Shown here in pieces: positions 38,593-48,303 of a DNA stretch of 64,000 nucleotides. Numbering within the stretch: the first letter of the stretch is position 1; every line of letters starts with the position of its first letter. The translations under genes were made by a program, and so were the position numbers. Origin of the DNA: Gonatopus flavifemur. Lineage: Eukaryota > Arthropoda > Insecta > Hymenoptera > Dryinidae. A model generated the notes under the pieces. The model had not been told where the DNA came from, ran no database searches, and saw only the letters and a list, made by a program, of their open reading frames with translations. The DNA lies in the NCBI GenBank assembly GCA_018340375.1, contig JAFFJZ010000001.1:41470001-41534000 (forward strand). Reading direction: 5' to 3'.

Positions 38593-40560
38593 ACACCGTT
38601 GGGAATAATCGGCCAATAAAATACCGATACACGAACAAAAAGTGCCCTTTCACGATAGATTTTATAATAATTCGATTTTTCCCAAAAAATCTTATGGGAT
38701 TTCTCGAATACTCAGAGTTCTATTATAATATCAATATCAATTCGAGCTTGCAGAACATTCTTGAAAGAGATTTCATTTTTATATTCTCTCAACTCTCCTA
38801 AACTCACTTTAGTTAAAGTGATTGGTTCACTGAAAAAGCAATCTAATAAATTCACTTGCAATGAGGTCCGTAAGTAATAAATTGGATAATTCGATGAAAT
38901 CGACTGTGATTCGTTTAACGAACAAATGTTCAGTTGATGTCAACAAATATTGATCGAACTGACTATTATGGGAGGTTGATTTCATTACATATTTGAATGA
39001 GATTAACAAGGTATTTGATTGAATGATATAAATAGTGTAAGCGTGATATGATCTTCATTAAGCCGACGATAAATTGTAGTGGGTCAGGCATATGAAGTGA
39101 AAAAAGAAACCAAAACACAATAAAAAGTCTCTAATAGAGCGAATTAATGACGGAATACGCAATAAATTGAAGTATTTTATTTTAATACATTCAAAGTGTT
39201 GAAATCGTGTAGCCACTTTTTACACGCTCAAAAGCGTGTAAATTCCCTCACAAAATGGATGAAATGTTTCATTATAAAACGCTTATTCGAAGTTATTGAT
39301 ATAATTACATACTTTCAAGTATTTAAAAAGTGACCGCACGCTTGGAAATAAAACGCTTGAATTTGCAGTACGTTTACACGAGACAGAAGGAAGTATAAGA
39401 TACGTAAGTATCTTGAAGAATACCTAATGGAAATATCTGCAATGCTAGAGTTTTGATATAGGACAGAAAACTTTTTCTTCCAAAGTTCTCTCAGGATGAG
39501 AATTTTATTGAGTACTCAAGGCTCAAGTTGCTAAAAATCCACGACAACTCTTAAATTTCACATTATAGTCGTGAAATTACCAACGGAAACTTTACTGACT
39601 TGAACGGCATTAAAGTGAATTCTGAAACCAAGAACTACTCGGATCTGAAAAATATTTTGTATCCAGTATTCGGACGGAAACTCTCGCATACCTTTCATTT
39701 TCAAATTCAATCAGTTTTGTTGAAAAAAATCAGAACTTTAATCACGATTTTATTCATCAATTCCTCATTGGCACAGATCGAAATCAGTTTCAGATTTTAA
39801 CACAACAATTCATATTCAATGAATATTTTATCAAGTTCAATCACTCATTTCATTATATCAGAGACATAACGATGAGTTCCATTGGTTTGAAATTCTATAC
39901 GAAGAATGAATAATTCATTTACATTTATATTTAATCGTTCCTTCTTCCATCTTGTTCTTTTCCTTTTCTTGTTGAATTTAAGATGAATTTGTAAATCCAA
40001 TAAAAACTTTTTTACATCGGAAGTTTATCATTTTCTTCCTAGCAATTTTTATTATAATACAGGATGACGACTCGGTCCACAAGAGACGGAAGTCTCAAAC
40101 TTCCATTGCCTATGGGTGGTTGGTTGACTGGGTCGGCAATTAATTAATTAGTGCCACGCGACAAAGTTGATACGTCGAATAACATGTTGAAGGTGTATAA
40201 GTTCATCGTACGTTGGATATCACAAGATCCATATCCCAAAGATGCTCTCGGCAACAGTAGCAGTGAGGTTACAAGACTGAGTATGGTTTTCTGTTAAGTT
40301 TTAATGACAGTTCCTGAAGTTTAGCTACAGAACATCCTTGCTCTCTCGATGCATACCTCCTTTACGGCCATTTTCCAAATTAAATTAGATCGAGCACTCG
40401 CTATAACAAGACATTGCCCATCTACTATCTCTGTATTGATATACATAGTTTGATGAAATTTGCGAATTTGCTCCTGCAAACGGATTACTCAAGATGGAGA
40501 CGAAGGGGAGTTTAATTCGTTTCTTTTACTTGATCAATTAAGAACATCAGTATTGTAAAT
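38593..40560. other. Unique AT-rich interval, no gene supported
   Basis: No gene or repeat boundary was recognised. At about 40110-40200 a GC-richer patch includes GGTTGGTTGACTGGGTC and AATTAATTAATTAG, the latter homeodomain-like; regulatory function is only a possibility. Frames of 60-66 codons lack motifs. Confidence 0.4.
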
Positions 40561-40563
40561 ATT

Positions 40564-41921
40564 GGAATTCTTCTAATGCACAACCCGCGCGGAAATTCAG
40601 TATCTCTTCTTTGTGAATAGTCTCGCAAAGAATCTTGAATAGTCTTGAAAATGATCTTGCAAATAGTCTCGGTTATAAAACAATCCGAGATATGAATGAG
40701 ATCTCGCGAATAGTTTCTTTGACAGTCTCGCTGATCATCTCGCAAAATTATTGAAAAATTTCGAGATTTTGACCGAAAATCGAGGACTTACATTCCTCAA
40801 TGCAAAAAGAAATATATATTATACATATTTCATTCGGAATCGAACTTAGATCTTCGTGATCCAAGATCCGACTCTCTTCTCGCTCACCTATGATACTGTA
40901 TGAATACAGCAGACCTTTGAAATTTATGTGAACTTGACTTGATTAAAAATGATTTACAGATAAAATAATTATCCCAAAATGATTGCTTTCCACCAACCGA
41001 TAAATCTCCTATACGATGCAAAGAATTGTTACTGGAATTGTGTTGACAGTACATTATATATTAAATCTTTATTATACATCTGAAATGTGAAATGTTCATC
41101 TGATGAATTCAAACATTGAAATTTTCATATATCTCTGAATAATTTAGGTTCATGCTTTATCAAATAGGAAAACAGAACAATAAACAAAAGTTATTTCATG
41201 AATTAACTAGAATGCAATGAAATACGAATAGGCTACGATCGTCGGTAAAACAATATCATTTGATCTCTTTCCATTAATTCATCACGGAATAAGTCGAGTC
41301 AACTTCAAGTGATCATGACATTCCTAAAACACATCTGAGATGATTATTTCCAGACAAAATTGAAGAATAATTGGAGAATGAGATTTTTCTGAATAATTTC
41401 TCATAATTTATCAGGTTATAGCCTCACAACTCAACTATAGCTTTCGTTAACAACGTTGTCACCAAAAACAATCCAGTCTCTTCCTAAACAATAATACGAA
41501 TCACCGATGTTAGGTAATGGTTGTAATTCAAAATCCTCAATAAATTATTGAATTACCGATCCTATTACCTTCTCAAGAAATCATTGTAATATCTAAAAAT
41601 GGAAATGCATTTTGAATGAAATGTCTTTTCTATAGCAGAAAACTGCACGATCGATTAGTCAAAGATGAAATGCATGCATCAATAAAAATTCAATGAGAAA
41701 ATAAAATATTTCATACGTTTAGAAAAAAGGGTTGAAATTTGGAGTGATGTAACTACGTTTATACTATTTTTTTCTAAGAATTGAAGCAATACTATGCGAG
41801 ACTCTAAGCGAAATTATTAGCGAGATCTCGCTAAGGTATTGGATTGTTTCATAAGCGAGACACTTGAAAGACAACGCGAGACACTGAATTTCCGCGCGGG
41901 AAGTGTATAAGAATTTCTACT
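40564..41921. mobile_element. 1.36-kb element with ~190-bp inverted repeats of GTCTCGC words
   Basis: The ends pair: left GGAATTCTTCTAATGCACAA then CCCGCGCGGAAATTCAGTAT; right complement GAAATTCTTATACACTTCCC then GCGCGGAAATTCAGTGTCTC. Further in, both arms contain repeated (A)GTCTCGC words and a matching block (ATAAAACAATCC on the left, complement TATGAAACAATCC on the right), so the arms extend about 190 bp. The 0.95-kb centre has no open frame for a transposase. A tRNA-like segment lies just inside the left arm. No clear target duplication was identified. Confidence 0.65.
40832..40905 (-). tRNA. tRNA-like sequence, likely SINE head or pseudogene
   Basis: On the minus strand, ATAGGTGAGCGAGAAGAGAG resembles a tRNA D-arm / A box. 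A perfect stem GATCTT...AAGATC surrounds an anticodon-loop-like segment, and AAGTTCGATTCCG matches a T-arm / B box. The acceptor stem does not pair convincingly and the anticodon loop has eight bases, so a functional tRNA is unlikely. Such tRNA-like heads are typical of SINE retroposons. It lies inside the 40564-41921 element. Confidence 0.35.
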
Positions 41922-42329
41922 CGCATGCAGAAAAATAATTTCAAGTACGTGGAGAGAAAAATTTATTCCAGACACGTGAATATTCCCTAAGCTGTTTTCA
42001 AGTAAGGAACTTCTTATGAATCAGAAATTGAGGAACAAACGTTTTCCGACTCAAGATTTGCCCGATTATTCACAATAGCAAGAACTAGTAATTCTAGAGT
42101 GTGTTTTTCCTTTTACAGCACACTCTCGAAAATGGGCTGCTCACCCTCCTTCTCACTCGAACGGTTTTCGCCTTGTGTTGAAGAAAGAGAAGGAGCGGCC
42201 CATATGCGAGCGTGTATTATACTTATAATTAACCTGATGCAACGCCGTTATGATATCAGGTCTTGGCCATGCCCTTTTATATTGGCTTTGAAGAATAACG
42301 GTTTCTTATAAAGACATACACAATCAGGT

Positions 42330-42720
42330 GAGAAAATTCGCGCCTCATCTGGATCTGATGCATCATCTAGATATTAAATATTGATTTTCTGGCAAAGACT
42401 GTGAGAAGAACCATAGTAAAAATCACTTTAGTCATTGTTTAGTCATCGCGAGGTCTCACCAGGGCGTACTAAAAGATTCACAAACCATGGATATCCATAT
42501 CATAGCCTAGAGAATGACTACGTTCGTGCGAGGACCTGGACAGTTCCGTGAATCGTGTTACTAGGGAGACTCAACTCCGCGCTTGTTCTAGTTCATTGAT
42601 ACTTTTTTCAATCAAGTTCACTCACAAAGCGTCAATCAAGTTTACCTGATCGATGCTTCGTTACGATGTCGTTACGTAAAATATATGATCAGGTCACAAT
42701 CAGGTTGCATTATCATTCAA
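42330..42720. repeat. Mixed word-rich repeat patch
   Basis: The block GCGAGGACCTGGACAGTTCC followed by GTGAATCGTGTTACTAGGG matches 53501-53540 (GCGAGGCCCTAGACAGTTCC, ATGGATGACGTTGCTGGGG). The segment after 42650 has GATCAGG words like those at 24.1 kb. These are probably remnants of two repeat families. No open frame is supported. Confidence 0.4.
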
Positions 42721-43003
42721 CAGAGTCCGATCTAATGTGATTGTGACAATGTTCCTACTACTTTTCTTGCTCTCTAAATCTGAAAGAGTGAAAAATCACG
42801 TGTTTCACTCCACTAAGTCTCAGAAGTGAGCCAGTCTGCTTCGAGTAGGATTTTCACTCGTTGCGAGTGAACCCTCACTCTTTTAGAGTGAAAACTTGAC
42901 TCTAGAATTTGAGTGGCTGTGAGTTTCCAACCTCAAACCTTAGAATATCACTCTAAAGGAGTGGAAATTTCACTCAAAATTACGACAGGCTCACTTTTGG
43001 CTG

Positions 43004-43363
43004 CACAGGAAAAAATTGTTCGTCAAATTCAACACACAAGCGAATGTTAACCATTTTTCTTCACACTCAATGTGTGTTGATTCCAGAGTGGCACTTATGA
43101 AGTGTTAATTTGAACTCAGATAACATTTTAATGTGTTGAAAATGAATCGATCGAACAGCATTTGAACAGTGTGTTAAATGAACACACAAAAGTGTTAAAT
43201 ATTCAACACTTGAATTTTAACACGTACTTAAATATTCAACACTTGAATTTTAACACGTAGTTAAATATTCAACACTTGAATTTTAACACGTAGTTGAATA
43301 TTCAACACTTGAATTTTGACACGTACTTCTTTGTTACACAATGACGGAATTTTTTTTACTGTG
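43004..43363. mobile_element. 360-bp MITE inserted into the family G element
   Basis: Its ends are inverted: left CACAGGAAAAAATTGTTCGT, right complement CACAGTAAAAAAAATTCCGT. The uninterrupted family G copies at 61.0-61.5 kb run straight across the junction (GGCTGCCTAAAGA), so the empty site is preserved and the insertion is directly demonstrated. The interior carries AACAC/GTGTT words and a 33-bp tandem repeat. It has no transposase. Confidence 0.65.
43195..43326. repeat. 33-bp tandem repeat, four units
   Basis: Four near-identical 33-bp units begin at 43195, 43228, 43261 and 43294. Each contains AATATTCAACACTTGAATTT followed by TAACACGTA; the last unit has two changes. There are no spacers of differing sequence, so this is not a CRISPR array. 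It lies inside the MITE at 43004-43363. Confidence 0.95.
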
Positions 43364-43404
43364 TGGTTTAAGAGTGAAATCTCACTCTAAAAATTTTAGA
43401 GAGC

Positions 43405-43735
43405 GCCCGCATTGTTCTCTCCAAATTTCTTGGGGTGAAAAACTCATCCTTGAAGAGGGAAAGTACTGCAAGTCCAAGATGAGTGAGATTCCGCTCCTTA
43501 AGAGTGACTTCTCACTCCATAAGAATGAATTTTCACTCTACCAGAGTGAAGTTTTAACTCGCTTTAAAGAGTAAAATTCTACCCTTTTATAGGAATGAAA
43601 TTCTCACTCCAGGAGAGTGAAAATTCACTATTTTGAAGTAAAAACTCACTATTTAGAAGTGGAGTCTCACTCTTGTTGAACTTGCAGTATTTTCACTCTT
43701 CAGGAGTGGATTTTCACATCAAGAAATTTAGAGAT
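43405..43735. repeat. Family G-related GAGTGAAA array
   Basis: GAGTGA and TCACTC words alternate every 15-30 bp over about 330 bp, beginning with AGTACTGCAAG and ending near CTTGCAGTATTTTCACTC, which are complementary and may be its ends. The end block matches the fragment at 3238-3355. It is directly adjacent to the family G element at 42769-43404, possibly as a second copy. Confidence 0.45.
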
Positions 43736-43856
43736 TTAGCAGTTAGTAATAATTAATAGATTTCATGATGAATGAAAGCCATAAACCAGTAATTCCGAGA
43801 GGTGCCTGATTTTTTTAATTCACTAGGAAATCCTTGAACCCTAATATCATTGTAAA

Positions 43857-44684
43857 CAGAGAAAAATTGTCTATTATAAATTACTAGACTCACCAGTATA
43901 TTGAGGATATACTTGCATTTTGAAGTTGTATACCGAAAATTCTCTTCAAAAGTACCAGACTGTCTGTGAGTTAATGATGGAATAATAACATAAACATGAT
44001 AGAAAGTCTGGTACTTCTGAAGAGAACGTTTGGTAGATAACCTTAAAATGCAAGTACAGAGTACAGTAGAACCTCGATTATCCGAGGTAATGTGGAGAGA
44101 GCTCACCTCGGATAACTGAAACCTCGAATAATACAGAAAATATATATATTTTTGAGAAATTTTAATCCCTCGAGTGTTTAAAATCTTTATTGTGCAGTTT
44201 GAATATATTACATAAATATTATTCAACATATTCCTGATATATTTATATTTTTATAATCTTCGTAACATTAAATAAAAAAATCAGTGATTCTATTAATTTA
44301 TGATTTATTTTATAATTCGTATTATCTGAGGATCCAGTTCGGTCAATCCGAAGCGGTCCAGGCCTCGGATAACGCGGAGCGTCGCACAGAGAAAAGTTTA
44401 TGTTAAAAATTACTATATTTTTACGGTACTCGTGGCCCGGGGCATACTTTATCATGAGGCTCAGAATTATATTTATTTCAAATTATAACATATTTATCTT
44501 CATCCTCGCGAGAGAGTATGGTGAATGCTCGTATACTGGTGTTTCACAGCGACATAATCAAATATATCCCAAAATTCTAATATCTAATATAAAATTTTTA
44601 CTGTGCGGTTGATCGGAGCTCTGATAATCGAGGTTCTACTGTACTAGCGAGTCTAGGAATTTATGATAGATGATTTTTCTCAGT
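43857..44684. mobile_element. Foldback element interrupted by a pogo/Tigger-like MITE
   Basis: The left arm (CAGAGAAAAATTGTCTATTA, CTAGACTCACCAGTATATTG, CTTGCATTTTGAAG, GTACCAGACT) pairs with a right arm (AGTCTGGTACTTCTGAAGAG, CCTTAAAATGCAAGTA, CGAGTCTAGGAATTTATGAT, ATTTTTCTCAGTG). The right arm is broken between AAGTACAGAG and CTAGCGAGTC by the 44064-44641 insertion. The 158-codon minus frame at 43753-44229 straddles these repeats and is not a gene. Confidence 0.65.
44064..44641. mobile_element. pogo/Tigger-like MITE (CAGTAGAACCTCGATTATCC ends)
   Basis: TA at 44062-44063 and 44642-44643 flank a 578-bp element. It starts CAGTAGAACCTCGATTATCC and ends in the complement CAGTAGAACCTCGATTATCA. 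The CAGTA... ends with CCTCG-rich termini and TA targets fit the pogo/Tigger group of Tc1/mariner (known pattern, inferred here). Subterminal CCTCGGATAAC motifs recur inside and may be transposase binding sites. There is no transposase; frames at 44243-44455 and 44400-44612 are short and overlapping. Confidence 0.75.
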
Positions 44685-44945
44685 GTAATAATTCCTTTTG
44701 TTTCCACGTATGTACAGTTTTTCTTGAGAGTTTTTCAGAATGTTGATTTCTCAGTTACCCAAACCTCAATTATCTATCTGTCCCATGAATGAAGATATAT
44801 ATTATCAACAAAAAAAATTACAAGTTAATTTTACTGAAATATCATCCGTAATTTACTTCAATTTGAAGAAGTGTTTTTTCTCTAATTATAATAATTTCGT
44901 TCTAAAAATCCATCCGCAAATTAAAGGACAAAAACGTTTTAATTA

Positions 44946-45162
44946 CACCGTAAAGGATTTCCATGGGAAAATTCCTGTATATTTATGTGGAGTAATTAAC
45001 ACATATATGCGTGAAATGTTGGGAAAAATCCCACAAAGTTGGGAATTTTTAGATAAATTTTTGGGAAATTTCATACAAATGTACCGGAAATTGATTTCCC
45101 AATCAGTGATTGGAATTTTTCGATCGATATATACAGGAAAATTCATATTATTTTTCACAGTG
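44946..45162. mobile_element. MITE with CACCGTAAAG / CACTGTGAAAA ends
   Basis: The ends are CACCGTAAAGGATTTCC and, on the complement, CACTGTGAAAAATAATATG. A GGAAAATTCCTGTATAT block is followed on the other arm by its complement. TAATTA lies on both sides, consistent with a TA or TAATTA duplication. The interior is made of GGGAAATT / TTCCC words. The 141-codon frame 44740-45165 runs through it and is not accepted as a gene. Confidence 0.55.
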
Positions 45163-45915
45163 TAATTATACCAGAGTTCCCCAAATCTTCAATGAAAATA
45201 TTCGTTCAAAGAAATTCTACAGCTCAACGCTTTAGAAATCATTTGACCAAAATTCATTCATTTCGATCTCAAAAATAATGTTGGAACATCCTGTTATTCT
45301 GACGCCCTGTGCATATCTATAGAAATATGTTTGTATCAATCAATACCACAGGTGTACGAGAAGCATTACATCAAACGAATTTCTGGAAAACACAAATATA
45401 TGCATACACACGAAAACCTACATACATACACATATACACGTATTCATGTTACAGTATATATAGTCTTTACTTCCTCTCGAGACGTGGTCTATTCAGTAGT
45501 TTAAATCTCTTACGTTTCATAGTTAGAGAGACCCTACGGAGTTTCACCTACTCCACTATTCTACCGTGCAAACAGTTATGTATTCGAACTGATTTTCAGG
45601 TTACATTTCATGCATACGGTGCTCTCATTCGAATGAAGTAATAACTTATTCTGTAGTTCTATAGCGCTACTCTCGAATTCAACCTTAGGCTAATTGTGGA
45701 CATAATGAAAATGGCCGGGAGGCAAACCAAAGGTTTTATTCTGAGTTATTCTAACGTGAATAAACGTGTGTGAATGTGGTGTATATATGTATAATCAATG
45801 TACGATATAAGACAATTTATAACATGAAATTGTATTTGTAAACCATAATATGTATCTTACGCATCGCAGTATGCACGCCTACTTAATTATCTGTAAACTC
45901 ACACTCGAGCCCCTC

Positions 45916-46309
45916 CACGGGAATGAAGCTAAAACTAGCAGCCGAGAGCTAGCAGCCAAGTGATGTATCTCTTCGAAATAACATTTAATCAAGAATTCAA
46001 GCAGCTAAAACACATAGTTGGAAACTACCGAATCGATTTCTTCATATTAACAACAAACTCAAGCATAGTTTAGTCAAAAGCTACAACAATTGGTCGCTAC
46101 ACGGAGAAAATCCTACAATACTGAGTACTGTAGCTTCGTGTTATGGAAAAAACTCATTTCAACACTGTTGGCTCGTATTACTACAGTGACCAACAGTGTT
46201 GAAATGATTTTTTTCCATGACACGAGCCAGTCGTGTCGGCTACAGTACTCAGTATTGTAGGATTTTCTCCGTGTAAGTTCTGAATGCTAGTTCCCTCTTC
46301 GTTCCACGG
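45916..46309. repeat. Family A foldback element with internal MITE insertion
   Basis: The left arm starts CACGGGAATGAAGCTAAAAC then TAGCAGCCGAGAGCTAGCAG. The right end reads TGCTAGTTCCCTCTTCGTTC then CACGG. The middle follows the family consensus up to AACAATTGGTCGC and is then interrupted at 46098 by the foldback at 46100-46273. No coding sequence is present. Confidence 0.55.
46100..46273. mobile_element. 174-bp foldback MITE with CACGGAGAAAATCC ends, TA duplication
   Basis: TA at 46098-46099 and 46274-46275 flank arms CACGGAGAAAATCCTACAAT and the complement ending ATTTTCTCCGTG. The inner arms CATTTCAACACTGTTGG and CCAACAGTGTTGAAATG also pair, so almost the whole element folds on itself. 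It is inserted in a family A copy. The ends match those at 20113-20417. No protein is encoded. Confidence 0.75.
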
Positions 46310-46977
46310 GATTTCAGTTGAAAAATTCACGCGCAGCAGCGTTCAAAATTTTATGATTTTCGCAAAGTAACGGTTATAACTAGAGAATCAAGTATCTTTT
46401 GTGAAAATAAATATTTCTCAATAATCAAGGATTCATTCTCTTGAAAAGTATTATTTATGTGAAACATATATATTCAACTTTGTACGCATAAAATTATTTT
46501 ACCGCATAGAAAATTGTCATCATAAGAATATGACTTCAAAAGAACGCGAAATCTGTGACAATTTGAGCATGAAAACATAAAACAGAGAATACGTATTAAT
46601 AATTCCACGAGCGTTGAAATATTATCTGTTTAATTAATACGCTTGCCATTTTTAGACCATTGAATCCTCTCCAACCTGAACCAGATTGGGAATTCTACAA
46701 TACATGAGCCTGAAACTAGTGATAATTTAAAGCGTCTGAACACCCATATGCTCGGCTTTTTCATGAAACTAATGATTTAATTAAGAGAGAATGCCATCTC
46801 CTCACATAAACGCACGCATGGCTGTAACCTAGCACCAAGTATTACAGTACTCTCATCTCAGGTCTTTGTATGTACGTACGTATACGTGTGTATGCGCCAA
46901 ATGAGATTCAATATGCTATTTCACGGGTCGGAAGCGTAATGTTCCATACCGAATGAATAGAGCACACTATCGTGTTC

Positions 46978-47021
<44 letters not shown>

Positions 47022-48048
47022 TAGGCGTACACGTACATAGACACTTATACTTTGACACGTGCACCTGTCCGTGGAAAACGATTAATCGTCGAGGAGGAAC
47101 TAGGGGCGCTCGCGCGAGCACGTGTCTGTGGTTGCGACTCTCTGTGCACGTGCAACAGAACTGGTGCATCGTGTGGCGACGCAATGTCTACGATGCATCA
47201 TCACCGTATGTGAATTCATGCGGGTTCGTCGTCTACGTCTATGTAATTTGCCTATAAAGCCACATAACACGTGACAACATAGCAAGTTACCCGAATGCAT
47301 CAACCGCGCTTTCAAACAAGAGCTCTTTGTCTTTCAAGTCCAACTGTGTCCTACGCAAATGAAATATACATACGCAAGTGTTACGTATTGTATATTTAAT
47401 GATGTACCAGTAACTCATTTAATCACACAAGATGACAGAAAATACAATGAAAAATTATCAAATAATGTTGCTTTGTTTTCTAAATGCAAAGTTGGGTTAA
47501 TATACCGGAGAAACTACTTCCGCTCGCAGACTCGACTGATTGCTTTAAAAGTTGGATTATTTTCATGAAACAACCACGTAACCGACCGGCGTCAAAGACA
47601 ATTATTCCCCCTTGAATGAGCCTGCCGTTTCAAACTTTCACGTTAACAAGACAAAAAAAGGCATTAAATTACGTACTTGTCAGAAAACTGTATCAGATTT
47701 CGCAATAAATGTGATATTAAGATACACAGACTCAAGTCAACGACTACAGGATATAATTGGGTTTATGGAGTGTGACATTGCAAAACGGATAATGACGCTG
47801 ATACGGGAAGCTGGATTTCCAAAACGTAATAATAACTACTTCATGGATAGTATTATGAGATTGGAAGAAAAAAGAAAAGTATTCAATCGTGTTAACTCAT
47901 AGTGGGGACAAATTGATTCCATGATGTGACTATTACATCAACACAGAGAAAAAACTCTTGTTGACATAACAAACTGGTGTGTTACTATAGCGTCTGCAAA
48001 TAAACGTTGTTGCTGACATTAATAGCTTTGTTAACAGAACTGATGTCT
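46310..48048. other. Mostly unique interval, includes GC-richer patch
   Basis: The region 47040-47350 is clearly GC-richer, with CGCTCGCGCGAGC and several CACGTG-type words, and CCTATAAAGCC at about 47251, a TATA-like sequence. It could be promoter or enhancer DNA, but no transcript start or coding exon is visible. The frame at 47612-47902 plus (96 codons, with RLQDIIGFMECDIAKRIMTL) has a coding-like composition but no recognised family. Confidence 0.35.
46980..47018. repeat. (AT)n microsatellite
   Basis: About 39 bp of AT dinucleotides, 30 bp upstream of the GC-richer patch at 47040-47350. A simple repeat. Confidence 0.95.
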
Positions 48049-48050
48049 TA

Positions 48051-48301
48051 CACCGAAAAGAATAATTAGTTACTCTTACTCCAAATTAGTTCCAGCAACT
48101 AGATACAGTTACTGATATTTGGATAACTAAAACGGGCGTTGGCTCAACTAAATTCAAATTCAATTTCTTTGACTTTAGTTGCTGTTACTGATTTGAAGTT
48201 GCCTTTACTTTTATTACCGGCTTCTATTCTTTTATTACTCGGACCTAATTTTTGCAACTAACTTCATTCCATTCAGTCAAATAAATTTTTTTTTTTCGGT
48301 G
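48051..48301. mobile_element. Family E MITE, complete copy (251 bp, TA duplication)
   Basis: TA at 48049-48050 and 48302-48303 flank CACCGAAAAGAATAATTAG and a right end whose complement is CACCGAAAAAAAAAAATTTA. The right half (TTAGTTGCTGTTACTG, CTATTCTTTTATTACTCGG) also occurs at 56935-57056. There is no coding content. The CACCG-A-rich ends belong to the group shared by many elements in the window. Confidence 0.7.
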
Positions 48302-48303
48302 TA

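Larger units (their letters stand above)
42769..43404. mobile_element. Family G (GAGTGAAA) element split by a later insertion
   Basis: It starts GCTCTCTAAATCTGAAAGAG and ends CTCTAAAAATTTTAGAGAGC, an inverted repeat of about 22 bp. The interior alternates GAGTGAAA and TTTCACTC words. It aligns with the copies at 61007-61545. Here the match stops at 43003 after GGCTG and resumes at about 43366 with TTAAGAGTGAAATCTCACTC, exactly where another element sits. Coding content is absent. Confidence 0.65.

Noticed and set aside
40832..40905. Functional tRNA gene
   Set aside because: Acceptor stem does not pair and the anticodon loop has eight bases; kept only as tRNA-like.
43195..43326. Regular 33-bp repeats as a CRISPR array
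   Set aside because: Units abut directly with no unique spacers, and the setting is a eukaryotic MITE.
43753..44229. 158-codon minus-strand frame as a gene
   Set aside because: It crosses the arms of a foldback and the end of a pogo-like MITE, so its openness follows from repeat structure.
44740..45165. 141-codon plus-strand frame as a gene
   Set aside because: About half of it is the MITE at 44946-45162, and the rest has no recognisable motif.
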